Assembly (NCBI GenBank): GCA_031373255.1
Contig: JANMMJ010000285.1
Span: forward strand, 1 to 15,212
Length of the DNA: 15,212 nucleotides
DNA from: JANMMJ01 sp031373255
GTDB taxonomy: Bacteria; Pseudomonadota; Alphaproteobacteria; Rhizobiales; Aestuariivirgaceae
Direction of reading: 5' to 3'
Shown: piece after piece, positions 1 to 6,425 of the stretch
Position numbering within the stretch: the stretch's first letter is position 1
Layout of the letters: every line of letters begins with the position of its first letter
The notes under the pieces: generated by a model
What the model was told of the DNA's origin: nothing
The model's database searches: none
Seen by the model: only the letters and a program-made list of their open reading frames with translations
Made by a program: the position numbers and the translations under genes

Positions 1-637
1 TCAGCGTGGATGGTGTGCTGAACGCAAAGGCCAGAGGTAAAGCGAAGAGGCTTGAACACACAAGCTGGCCGGTAGCAGACGTCAGCGGTGGAATCCTTTG
101 CAGTCGCCGCTTTGCCCAAAGCGTTGCAAATCCATAGCTTACTGCCGCTCCCAGGCAGAGCAGGATGCCAAGTGTCTGCTCTCTGTGATCCATGAGGCCG
201 GTGCCTTTGATGACAGCAACACCGGCAATGCCGATGATGACTCCAGCCAATTTGCGGGGAACGAGCGCTTCTTCTCCAGCTGATGCAAGAATGAGTACGG
301 CAAACAGCGGCGTTGTTGCATTGATGACCGATGCGAGTCCGCTTGCAATCATGGTCTGTGCTGAAACGACGAGCGTAAAGGGGATCAGATTGTTGAGGAG
401 CGACATCACAGCGAAGCTCATCCAGGTCCTGCCGTCGCGCGGCAATGGGGCTCCGGACAATGCGTGCAAGGGCAATAATACGCCTGCAGCGCCCACCACC
501 CGCGCCATGACAATCACCAGAGGCGGCAGTTCGAGGACGGCAATGCCCACGAACAAAAATGAGCAACCCCAGAGAACCGAAAGCAGGCTCAGCAGCAGCC
601 AGGATTTTCCATCAATCGGATTTGGGGTCTGGTTCAT
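1..637 (-). CDS. EamA/DMT-family membrane transporter, 5' part only
   Basis: Reading the minus strand from the ATG at 635-637 gives an open frame of 212 codons that reaches the left edge without a stop, so the C-terminus is outside the window. The protein starts MNQTPNPIDGKSW and is strongly hydrophobic. A first membrane segment at about residues 12-35 contains LLSVLWGCSFLFVGIAVL; further segments follow at about 40-60, 70-95, 97-118, 127-145 and 155-172. The WG-SF pattern in helix 1, the internal GVIIGIAGVAVIKG segment near residues 130-145 and the start of a second similar half are typical of ten-helix drug/metabolite (EamA) exporters. The substrate cannot be told. It lies downstream of katG in the same orientation but is separated from it by a terminator, so it is probably its own unit. 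Confidence 0.85.
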   Translation of the reverse strand, partial: MNQTPNPIDGKSWLLLSLLSVLWGCSFLFVGIAVLELPPLVIVMARVVGAAGVLLPLHALSGAPLPRDGRTWMSFAVMSLLNNLIPFTLVVSAQTMIASGLASVINATTPLFAVLILASAGEEALVPRKLAGVIIGIAGVAVIKGTGLMDHREQTLGILLCLGAAVSYGFATLWAKRRLQRIPPLTSATGQLVCSSLFALPLAFAFSTPSTL

Positions 638-696
638 GCCTTGCCGATAGCAGAACGGGTTGCCAGGCTACACCCGATTTCGGCACTTCGAGGCGT

Positions 697-728
697 AAAA
701 ACAGCGGACGGGGTTTTGCCCCGCCCGC
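697..728 (-). terminator. Rho-independent terminator of katG
   Basis: On the minus strand, bases 728-719 (GCGGGCGGGG) pair with 713-704 (CCCCGTCCGC) in a 10-bp stem with one G-U pair and a 5-base loop. The run TGTTTTT (703-697) follows directly. It lies 28 bases past the katG stop and before the transporter start, so it should end katG transcription. Confidence 0.85.
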
Positions 729-755
729 TTCGATAATGTGATCGGTCAAACTGGA

Positions 756-2951
756 TCAGGCAAGATCGAACCGATCGGCGTTCATCACCTTGTCCCAGGC
801 TGCCACGAAGTTTTTTGCAAACTTCTGCTTCGAGTCGCTGCACGCGTAGACCTCAGCCAGCGCGCGAAGCTGCGCATGCGAACCAAAGATCAGGTCAACC
901 CGTGTGCCGGTCCATTTGAGATTGTTTGACTTGCGGTCGCGCCCTTCGAACACGGTATCCGATGCTTCCGCCGGCTGCCACTTGGTGTTCATATCGAGCA
1001 GGTTGACGAAAAAGTCATTGGTCAATGTTCCAGGCCGCTTGGTGAAAACGCCGTGCTTTGAGCCTCCTGTATTTGCGCCAAGCACACGAAGGCCACCGAC
1101 AAGAGCCGTCATCTCTGGCGCGGTCAGTTTCAGCAATTGCGCCCGGTCGACCAGCAATTCCTCTGGCGAAATACGCTGGTTGCCTTGGACATAGTTGCGG
1201 AAACCGTCATAAGCGGGTTCGAGCGGCGCAAACGACTCGATGTCGGTTTTTTCCTGTGATGCATCCATGCGGCCTGGCGTGAATGGAACTTTCACATCGC
1301 TTCCGCCGTCCTTGGCGGCCCTTTCGATGGCCGCACAGCCGCCGAGCACGACGAGGTCTGCAAGCGAAACTTTCTTCTTGCCGGACTGGGCAGCATTGAA
1401 CTCCTTCTGGATGGCTTTCAGCTTCTGGAGAACTTTGGCGAGTTGGGCTGGCTGGTTAACCTCCCAGTCCTTCTGCGGCGCGAGGCGAATGCGCGCGCCA
1501 TTGGCGCCTCCGCGCTTGTCGGAGCCGCGGAAAGTTGCCGCGGAAGCCCAGGCCGTTGAGACCAGTTGCGGAACGGACAGGCCAGAAGCGAGAATTTTGG
1601 ACTTGAGCGCCGCAATATCCTTGTCGCCAATCAGTTTGTGATCGGCGGCTGGGATCGGATCCTGCCAGAGCAGCTCTTCCTTGGGAACCAGCGGGCCGAG
1701 ATAACGGACGATTGGCCCCATGTCGCGGTGCGTGAGCTTGTACCACGCCCTCGCAAACGCATCGGCGAATTGGTCCGGGTTCTGATGGAACCGCCGTGAG
1801 ATTTTTTCGTAAGCCGGGTCTACGCGCAGCGCGAGGTCGGTTGTCAGCATGGATGGAGCATGGCGCTTGGAAGGGTCATGCGCATCCGGCACGGTTCCCG
1901 CTCCGCCGCCGTTCTTCGGTGTCCACTGATGAGCACCGGCCGGGCTTTTCGTCAGCTCCCATTCGAAGTCGAAAAGATTGGAGAAGAAATTGTTGCTCCA
2001 CTTGGTGGGTGTCGTCGTCCACGTAACCTCGAGACCGCTGCCAATGGCATCGCCGCCCACGCCGCTGTTGTAGCTGTTGTGCCAGCCAAAGCCTTGCGTC
2101 TCGATGTTGGCGCCCTCGGGCTCGGGGCCAACATGCGTCGCCGCAGAGGCCGCGCCATGGGTCTTTCCAAACGTGTGTCCGCCGGCGATGAGAGCGACAG
2201 TTTCCTCATCGTCCATTGCCATGCGGGCGAAGGTCTCGCGGATGTCGCGGGCTGCCGCAGCCGGGTCCGGATTGCCGTTGGGCCCTTCTGGATTGACGTA
2301 GATCAGACCCATCTGCACGGCTGCGAGAGGATTCTGCAAATCCCGGTCGCCGCTGTAGCGTTCGTCGGCCAGCCATTTGCCTTCAGGACCCCAATAGATG
2401 TCCTCCTCCGGCTCCCACACGTCCACGCGTCCGCCACCAAAACCGAATGTCTTGAATCCCATGGATTCGAGCGCGACATTTCCAGTCAGGACCATGAGAT
2501 CGGCCCATGAGATTTTGTTTCCGTACTTCTGTTTGATCGGCCAGAGCAGGCGGCGGGCTTTGTCGAGATTCACGTTATCCGGCCAGCTGTTGAGTGGCGC
2601 AAAACGCTGCTGTCCGTCCCCAGCACCGCCGCGGCCGTCGGCGACCCGGTATGTGCCAGCACTGTGCCAGGCCATGCGGATGAAAAGCGGCCCGTAGTGG
2701 CCGAAATCGGCCGGCCACCAGGGCTGCGAATCCGTCATTAGTGCGTGCAGGTCCTTGATGAGCGACTTCAGGTCGAGGCTCTTGAAGGCCTTGGCATAAT
2801 TGAATGATTTGCCCATCGGATTGGATAGGCTGGTGTGATTGTGGAGGACCTGGAGACTGAGCTGGTTCGGCCACCACTGGCTGCTCGCCCTCATGCGCGT
2901 TTCATGCACGACCGGGCATTTGCCCGCGCCGTTGTCGGTTTTTGCGTCCAT
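756..2951 (-). CDS. katG: Bifunctional catalase-peroxidase KatG
   Basis: A 731-residue haem catalase-peroxidase that breaks down hydrogen peroxide in the cytoplasm; the length is normal for the family. The distal haem site is R92, W95 and H96 in FIRMAWHSAGTYR. The catalase-specific Met-Tyr-Trp crosslink residues are W95, Y218 (LIYVNPEGPNG) and M244. The proximal haem ligand is H259 in ALIAGGHTFGKTHG. A second, haem-free peroxidase-like domain fills the C-terminal half and ends NADRFDLA. I chose the ATG at 2949-2951 because GGAG lies 6 bases upstream and the protein then begins MDAKTDNGAGKCPVVH as usual in KatG. An in-frame start at 3059 would add 36 unlikely residues. It is divergent from oxyR, which usually controls it. 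A strong terminator follows. Confidence 0.97.
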   Translation of the reverse strand: MDAKTDNGAGKCPVVHETRMRASSQWWPNQLSLQVLHNHTSLSNPMGKSFNYAKAFKSLDLKSLIKDLHALMTDSQPWWPADFGHYGPLFIRMAWHSAGTYRVADGRGGAGDGQQRFAPLNSWPDNVNLDKARRLLWPIKQKYGNKISWADLMVLTGNVALESMGFKTFGFGGGRVDVWEPEEDIYWGPEGKWLADERYSGDRDLQNPLAAVQMGLIYVNPEGPNGNPDPAAAARDIRETFARMAMDDEETVALIAGGHTFGKTHGAASAATHVGPEPEGANIETQGFGWHNSYNSGVGGDAIGSGLEVTWTTTPTKWSNNFFSNLFDFEWELTKSPAGAHQWTPKNGGGAGTVPDAHDPSKRHAPSMLTTDLALRVDPAYEKISRRFHQNPDQFADAFARAWYKLTHRDMGPIVRYLGPLVPKEELLWQDPIPAADHKLIGDKDIAALKSKILASGLSVPQLVSTAWASAATFRGSDKRGGANGARIRLAPQKDWEVNQPAQLAKVLQKLKAIQKEFNAAQSGKKKVSLADLVVLGGCAAIERAAKDGGSDVKVPFTPGRMDASQEKTDIESFAPLEPAYDGFRNYVQGNQRISPEELLVDRAQLLKLTAPEMTALVGGLRVLGANTGGSKHGVFTKRPGTLTNDFFVNLLDMNTKWQPAEASDTVFEGRDRKSNNLKWTGTRVDLIFGSHAQLRALAEVYACSDSKQKFAKNFVAAWDKVMNADRFDLA

Positions 2952-3100
2952 GTTCTGCTCCGTTCGGTTGCTGTATTCTGTTTTTGCGGTGACTGCATGA
3001 AGCTGTAATCGCTTCGGGCGGCGCTCCCGAGCCTGCCCATTGAGCATCTCCCTTACCAAGGCGGCTTGATGAGTTCCAATCGATTTGCTTTGTCCAATTG

Positions 3101-3115
3101 ATAAGTTATTCTTAT
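3101..3115. promoter_or_regulatory. LysR-type/OxyR box between katG and oxyR
   Basis: ATAAG, five bases, CTTAT is a perfect inverted repeat containing the T-N11-A core of LysR-type boxes (T3102 to A3114). It also fits the spacing of an OxyR quarter-site pair (ATAG-N7-CTAT) with G replaced by A; a third ATAA follows at 3122-3125, offset by one base. The box ends 3 bases before the oxyR start codon, which suits repression of oxyR by its own product. No convincing -35/-10 pair is visible for either gene in the 167-base interval. A near-perfect direct repeat (CCAATCGAT at 3076-3084, CCAATTGAT at 3094-3102) lies beside it. Confidence 0.5.
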
Positions 3116-3118
3116 GAG

Positions 3119-4015
3119 ATGATAACTCTTCGCCAGCTCCGCTATTTTGAATCCCTCTCGCGCCATCGCAATTTTGGCCGCGCCGCCAATGAATGCGCCA
3201 TCTCCCAGCCAGCCCTATCGCTACAAGTCCAGGAGCTAGAGGCCCAGCTCGGTCTGAGCCTGGTGGAGCGCGGCAAATCCTCGATTACCCTCACCGATAC
3301 CGGTCAGAGCATAGCCCAGCGCGCGACTGCGATTCTGACTTCGGTCAATGATCTTGTCGATTTTGCAAAACATCGGGGCCGCATACTGACTGGCCCATTG
3401 CGTCTCGGTGTAATCCCCTCAATCGGCCCCTACCTTCTCCCTGCCATGCTTCCAGTACTGAAGACCCAGTTTCCCGAGTTGGAGCTGCAGGTGCGTGAAA
3501 GCCAGACGAGCAATCTTGTCGAGGCCATTGCCGCTCGCCGCATTGACCTGGCGCTGCTCGCTTTGCCTGTCAGCCAGTCGGGCATTGAGCAGGTGGGGCT
3601 GTTCGAAGATCCGTTCTACCTTTTGACACCGCGCGGACATCGGCTTGCGAGCGGCAGGGAAGTCCAGATGAAGGATCTGGAAACGGAAAAGGTCCTGCTG
3701 CTTGAAGAGGGCCATTGCCTGCGCGATCAGGCCTTGAATCTCTGCAGTCAGGCCGGTGTTGCCAACATTGAGGAATTCGGCGCTACCAGCCTCGCTACCA
3801 TCGTGCAACTTGCAAGCAACGGATACGGTGTAACCATTCTCCCCGAAATGGCCTTGGCCGTGGAGGCCCGCAATATGGCCGAACTCGCGGTGGCGCCTTT
3901 TGCCAGGCCGCGTCCTTCGCGCACGATTGGCTTGGTCTGGCGTGAAACCTCGTCCCGCAAGGAGGATTATCTGGAATTTGGACGGATCGTCCTTGAATCG
4001 CGAAAAGCGGCCTAA
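3119..4015 (+). CDS. oxyR: Hydrogen-peroxide-sensing LysR-family activator OxyR
   Basis: A 298-residue LysR-type regulator. Residues 1-60 form the winged helix-turn-helix (ITLRQLRYFESLSRHRNFG, then SQPALSLQVQELE). A linker follows, then the periplasmic-binding-like sensor domain. The redox pair is present: C200 in EEGHCLRDQ and C209 in NLCSQ, with the spacing of E. coli C199/C208. On peroxide these would form a disulfide and switch the tetramer to activation. The ATG at 3119 gives the family-typical MITLRQLRYF N-terminus; an in-frame TTG at 3098 would place the operator-like palindrome inside the gene. No clear Shine-Dalgarno precedes the start. The gene is divergent from katG, its expected target, and its stop overlaps the convergent hydrolase stop. 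Confidence 0.95.
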   Translation: MITLRQLRYFESLSRHRNFGRAANECAISQPALSLQVQELEAQLGLSLVERGKSSITLTDTGQSIAQRATAILTSVNDLVDFAKHRGRILTGPLRLGVIPSIGPYLLPAMLPVLKTQFPELELQVRESQTSNLVEAIAARRIDLALLALPVSQSGIEQVGLFEDPFYLLTPRGHRLASGREVQMKDLETEKVLLLEEGHCLRDQALNLCSQAGVANIEEFGATSLATIVQLASNGYGVTILPEMALAVEARNMAELAVAPFARPRPSRTIGLVWRETSSRKEDYLEFGRIVLESRKAA

Positions 4016-4659
4016 GCCTCGCGCGCCATCCGCTTGTCCAGATAGGTCGAACACAGCTTCGTCAGGTCTTCGATCTTGTCCTGAAAGAAGTGGTTGGCGC
4101 CGGGAATCACCTTGTGCTCGATGATAATGCCCTTCTGCGTTTTCAGTTTGGAGACCAGCGTGTGCACCGCCTCAGGTGAGGTCACCGTATCCTTGTCGCC
4201 ATTGACGAAAAGTCCCGAAGCCGGGCACGGCGCCAGAAACGAGAAATCATAATGCTTGGCCAGCGGCGCAATCGAAATGAAACCGGAAATTTCCGGCCGC
4301 CGCATCAGCAATTGCATGGAAATCCAGGCGCCGAACGAAACTCCGGCAATCCAGCACACCCGCGCTTCCCGGTTCAGCGCCTGTAGCCAGTCGAGTGATG
4401 CCGCTGCGTCAGCCAATTCGCCGGCGCCGTTTTCAAACTCGCCCTGGCTCCGCCCGACCCCGCGAAAATTGAAGCGGATGACCGAAAACCCGCGATTGGC
4501 GTACATGCCGTAAAGCGAATGAACGATCGGGTTGTTCATCGTGCCGCCAAAACTTGGATGCGGATGCAGCAGAATGGCAATCGGCGAACCCGGAGCTTTG
4601 GAATGGTGATAACGCGCTTCGATCCGGCCGGCTGGCCCGTTAAAAATCACTTCTGGCAT
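4012..4659 (-). CDS. Alpha/beta hydrolase of the short dienelactone/COG2945-like type
   Basis: A 215-residue cytosolic alpha/beta hydrolase with no signal peptide. HPHPSFGGTMNN near residues 32-43 is the oxyanion-hole region. The nucleophile elbow is GVSFGAW, the acid is probably D in VNGDKDTV, and the base is H in PGANHFF near the C-terminus, so the triad looks complete. The sequence RFNFRGVGRSQG is characteristic of this uncharacterised bacterial group. The substrate is unknown. AAGGT lies about 6 bases upstream of the ATG. It is divergent from the suf operon and convergent with oxyR, whose stop codon overlaps its own (4012-4015). I know of no link to Fe-S assembly, although the gene faces the suf control region. 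Confidence 0.88.
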   Translation of the reverse strand: MPEVIFNGPAGRIEARYHHSKAPGSPIAILLHPHPSFGGTMNNPIVHSLYGMYANRGFSVIRFNFRGVGRSQGEFENGAGELADAAASLDWLQALNREARVCWIAGVSFGAWISMQLLMRRPEISGFISIAPLAKHYDFSFLAPCPASGLFVNGDKDTVTSPEAVHTLVSKLKTQKGIIIEHKVIPGANHFFQDKIEDLTKLCSTYLDKRMAREA

Positions 4660-4723
4660 ACGTGACCTTGCGGCTCCTGTGACGATCCTCGGGTCAGGGA
4701 AAACTGGTTAGCACCGGATTCCA

Positions 4724-4748
4724 ATAGTTGACTCCCGAAGTCGGGTTT
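4724..4748 (+). promoter_or_regulatory. IscR type-1 binding site upstream of iscR-suf
   Basis: The 25-base site reads ATAGTTGACT, five bases, AGTCGGGTTT. It fits the E. coli type-1 IscR consensus (ATA-S-Y-Y-GACT, N5, AGTC-R-R-S-TAT) at nearly every specified arm base; only the spacer and one base of the final TAT differ. Type-1 sites are bound by the [2Fe-2S] form of IscR and mediate autorepression. It starts 141 bases upstream of the iscR ATG. The TTGACT inside it can serve as a -35 element, so binding would block RNA polymerase. Confidence 0.75.
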
Positions 4749-4756
4749 ATTATCTC
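4728..4756 (+). promoter_or_regulatory. Possible iscR-suf operon promoter
   Basis: TTGACT (4728-4733) is a good -35. TATCTC (4751-4756) lies 17 bases downstream but matches the -10 consensus at only three positions. TATTAT (4748-4753) is a better -10 but its spacer is only 14 bases. The -35 is certain enough to note because it sits in the IscR box; the exact -10 is not settled. Confidence 0.35.
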
Positions 4757-4759
4757 TTG

Positions 4760-4776
4760 TTTAGAACCAATCTAGA
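4760..4776 (+). promoter_or_regulatory. Irr box (ICE)-like motif
   Basis: TTTAGAA, CCA, ATCTAGA resembles the rhizobial iron control element TTTAGAA-N3-TTCTAAA bound by Irr: the left half matches fully and the right half at five of seven bases. It lies just downstream of the likely -10, a position that would suit repression. Suf operons of related bacteria are known to answer to iron regulators (RirA, Irr), so the site is plausible. The match is imperfect and the assignment is inference. Confidence 0.4.
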
Positions 4777-4864
4777 AAAGACCCGTTCGGTGCGAACGTC
4801 GGCGAGGCCCGCCTCTTAGCACGGTTGCGGGGTGCAAATGCAAGTTTTTCGAGCAGGTTAGGCG

Positions 4865-5332
4865 ATGAAACTCTCCACCAAAGGCCGTTATGCCGTGATG
4901 GCAATGATCGATATCAGCCAGCATTCCGCCGGTGAACCGGTTTCCCTTGCTGAAATCGCCGCCCGCCAGGATATCAGCCAGGAATATCTCGAGCAGCTCT
5001 TCGCCAAATTGCGCAAGGTAGGACTTGTCGAAAGTGCTCGCGGCCCGGGTGGCGGTTATCGCCTGGCCCGTCCCCAGGCCGAAATCGCCATTTCCGAGAT
5101 CATTATTGCCGTGGACGAGCCCCTTCGCGTCACCCGGTGCGAAGGCGATGCCGTGGAAGGCTGCGTCAAGGGCGAGCGCTGCTGCGCCCATGACCTTTGG
5201 TCATCGCTTGGCCGCCAGATGATGTATTTCCTTGATTCCGTCACGCTGGATGACGTGGTCGAAAAGCGCAATCTGGCGCTCTCCGCCACCATCAAGCAGG
5301 CCAAGGATCGCCATGTGAGGCCGCAACCTTGA
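4865..5332 (+). CDS. iscR: Rrf2-family Fe-S cluster regulator IscR
   Basis: A 155-residue Rrf2 regulator. The N-terminal winged helix begins MKLSTKGRYAVMAM, with the recognition helix near residues 38-51 (SQEYLEQLFAKLRK) and the wing RGPGGGYRL at 59-67. Cluster ligands are C92, C100, C106 and H109, the arrangement of E. coli IscR C92/C98/C104/H107 with two extra residues in the first loop. C107 is an additional neighbour cysteine. It should bind a [2Fe-2S] cluster and repress its own operon through the box at 4724-4748. The stop overlaps the TTG start of the next gene. RirA, another Rrf2 protein, is an alternative name, but the type-1 IscR box and the CX2H ending favour IscR. Confidence 0.88.
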   Translation: MKLSTKGRYAVMAMIDISQHSAGEPVSLAEIAARQDISQEYLEQLFAKLRKVGLVESARGPGGGYRLARPQAEIAISEIIIAVDEPLRVTRCEGDAVEGCVKGERCCAHDLWSSLGRQMMYFLDSVTLDDVVEKRNLALSATIKQAKDRHVRPQP

Positions 5333-6414
5333 GAGCCTATCTCGACCATAACGCCACCAGCCCGCTTCGCCCTGCGGCGAAGGCGGCGATGCTGGCTGCG
5401 ATGGACCTCTGCGGCAATGCCTCCTCGGTTCACGCCGAAGGCCGCGCTGCGCGCAGGCTGCTTGATGACAGCCGCGAGGCGATTGCCCGCGCTGTGGGCG
5501 TCATTGCGCCCATGGTCCTGTTGACCAGCGGCGGCTCCGAAGCGAACAATCTGGCGCTGAAGGGCACAAATGTTGAGCGCATCCTGGTTTCGGGCATTGA
5601 GCACCCTTCCGTGTTGCAATCGGCAAAAGCCTCCGGTCTCCCGGTTGAACTCATCCCGGTGAATGGAAATGGCATTGTCAGCCTCGAAGCACTGGAAACA
5701 CTGTTGAAGGGCCCAAAGGCCCTCATCAGCGTGATGCTGGCCAACAACGAGACTGGGGTCGTCCTGCCCATTCGCGAAATCGTGGCACTTGCCCGTGATC
5801 ACGGCACTCTGGTCCACACCGATGCGGTGCAGGCCCTGGGCAAGATCAGCGTCAACCTCGGCCTGCTGGGCGTCGATATGATGACCGTTTCCGCCCACAA
5901 ACTGGGTGGGCCGCTGGGCGCCGGCGCGCTTGTTGTGCGTGACGGCCTGCCGCTTCGCCCGCAGATTGATGGCGGTGGCCAGGAACTTCGCCGTCGTGCC
6001 GGCACCGAGAATCTCGTGGCAGTTGCCGGTTTCGCCGCTGCTGCTTCTGAAAAAATGATAAATATCAAACCGTTGCGCGACCATCTTGAAGCAGAGCTTG
6101 AAGACGCGATGATCTTCGCCACTGCCGCCGAGCGTCTGCCCAACACCACCTGCTTCGCCGTACCGGGCATGAACGCCGAAACCTTGCTCATGGCCTTCGA
6201 TCTGGACGGGGTCGCGGTCTCCTCGGGCTCGGCCTGTTCATCGGGGAAGGTCGCCCGCTCCCATGTTCTGGCAGCCATGGGTGTGTCCCCGGAAATCTCC
6301 CGCGCTGCGATCCGCGTAAGCCTGGGGTGGAACACCACCGAAGCCGATATTGAAAAATTCAGTGCCGCCTGGCGCCGCATCCGTGCCCGCCACAAGGCGC
6401 GAGAAGCTGCATAA
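5329..6414 (+). CDS. IscS/NifS-type (class I) cysteine desulfurase
   Basis: A 361-residue PLP enzyme that takes sulfur from cysteine, giving alanine and an enzyme-bound persulfide for cluster assembly. Visible marks are YLDHNATSPL at the N-terminus, SGGSEANNLALKG, the aspartate in HTDAVQALGK, PLP lysine K191 in VSAHKLGGP, and catalytic C303 in SSGSACSSGK, the long-loop class I signature. The start is a TTG at 5329-5331 overlapping the iscR stop (TTGA). No other start preserves the conserved N-terminal strand. It is a second desulfurase beside SufS, in the usual rhizobial place after iscR. It would be named iscS or sufS2 by different annotators, so I leave the symbol blank. Confidence 0.92.
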   Translation: MRAYLDHNATSPLRPAAKAAMLAAMDLCGNASSVHAEGRAARRLLDDSREAIARAVGVIAPMVLLTSGGSEANNLALKGTNVERILVSGIEHPSVLQSAKASGLPVELIPVNGNGIVSLEALETLLKGPKALISVMLANNETGVVLPIREIVALARDHGTLVHTDAVQALGKISVNLGLLGVDMMTVSAHKLGGPLGAGALVVRDGLPLRPQIDGGGQELRRRAGTENLVAVAGFAAAASEKMINIKPLRDHLEAELEDAMIFATAAERLPNTTCFAVPGMNAETLLMAFDLDGVAVSSGSACSSGKVARSHVLAAMGVSPEISRAAIRVSLGWNTTEADIEKFSAAWRRIRARHKAREAA

Positions 6415-6425
6415 GAGGAAAACCC

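Noticed and set aside
192..650. Plus-strand open frame of 152 codons at the left end
   Set aside because: It lies over the minus-strand EamA transporter, whose translation is clearly a membrane protein; the plus-strand product has no sensible features.
2952..3059. N-terminal extension of KatG starting at 3059
   Set aside because: The added 36 residues are not KatG-like, and the ATG at 2951 has a better ribosome site and the usual N-terminus.
5056..6084. Long minus-strand open frame (342 codons) opposite iscR and the first desulfurase
   Set aside because: It is antisense to two clearly conserved genes, its product shows no family features, and such frames are common in GC-rich DNA.
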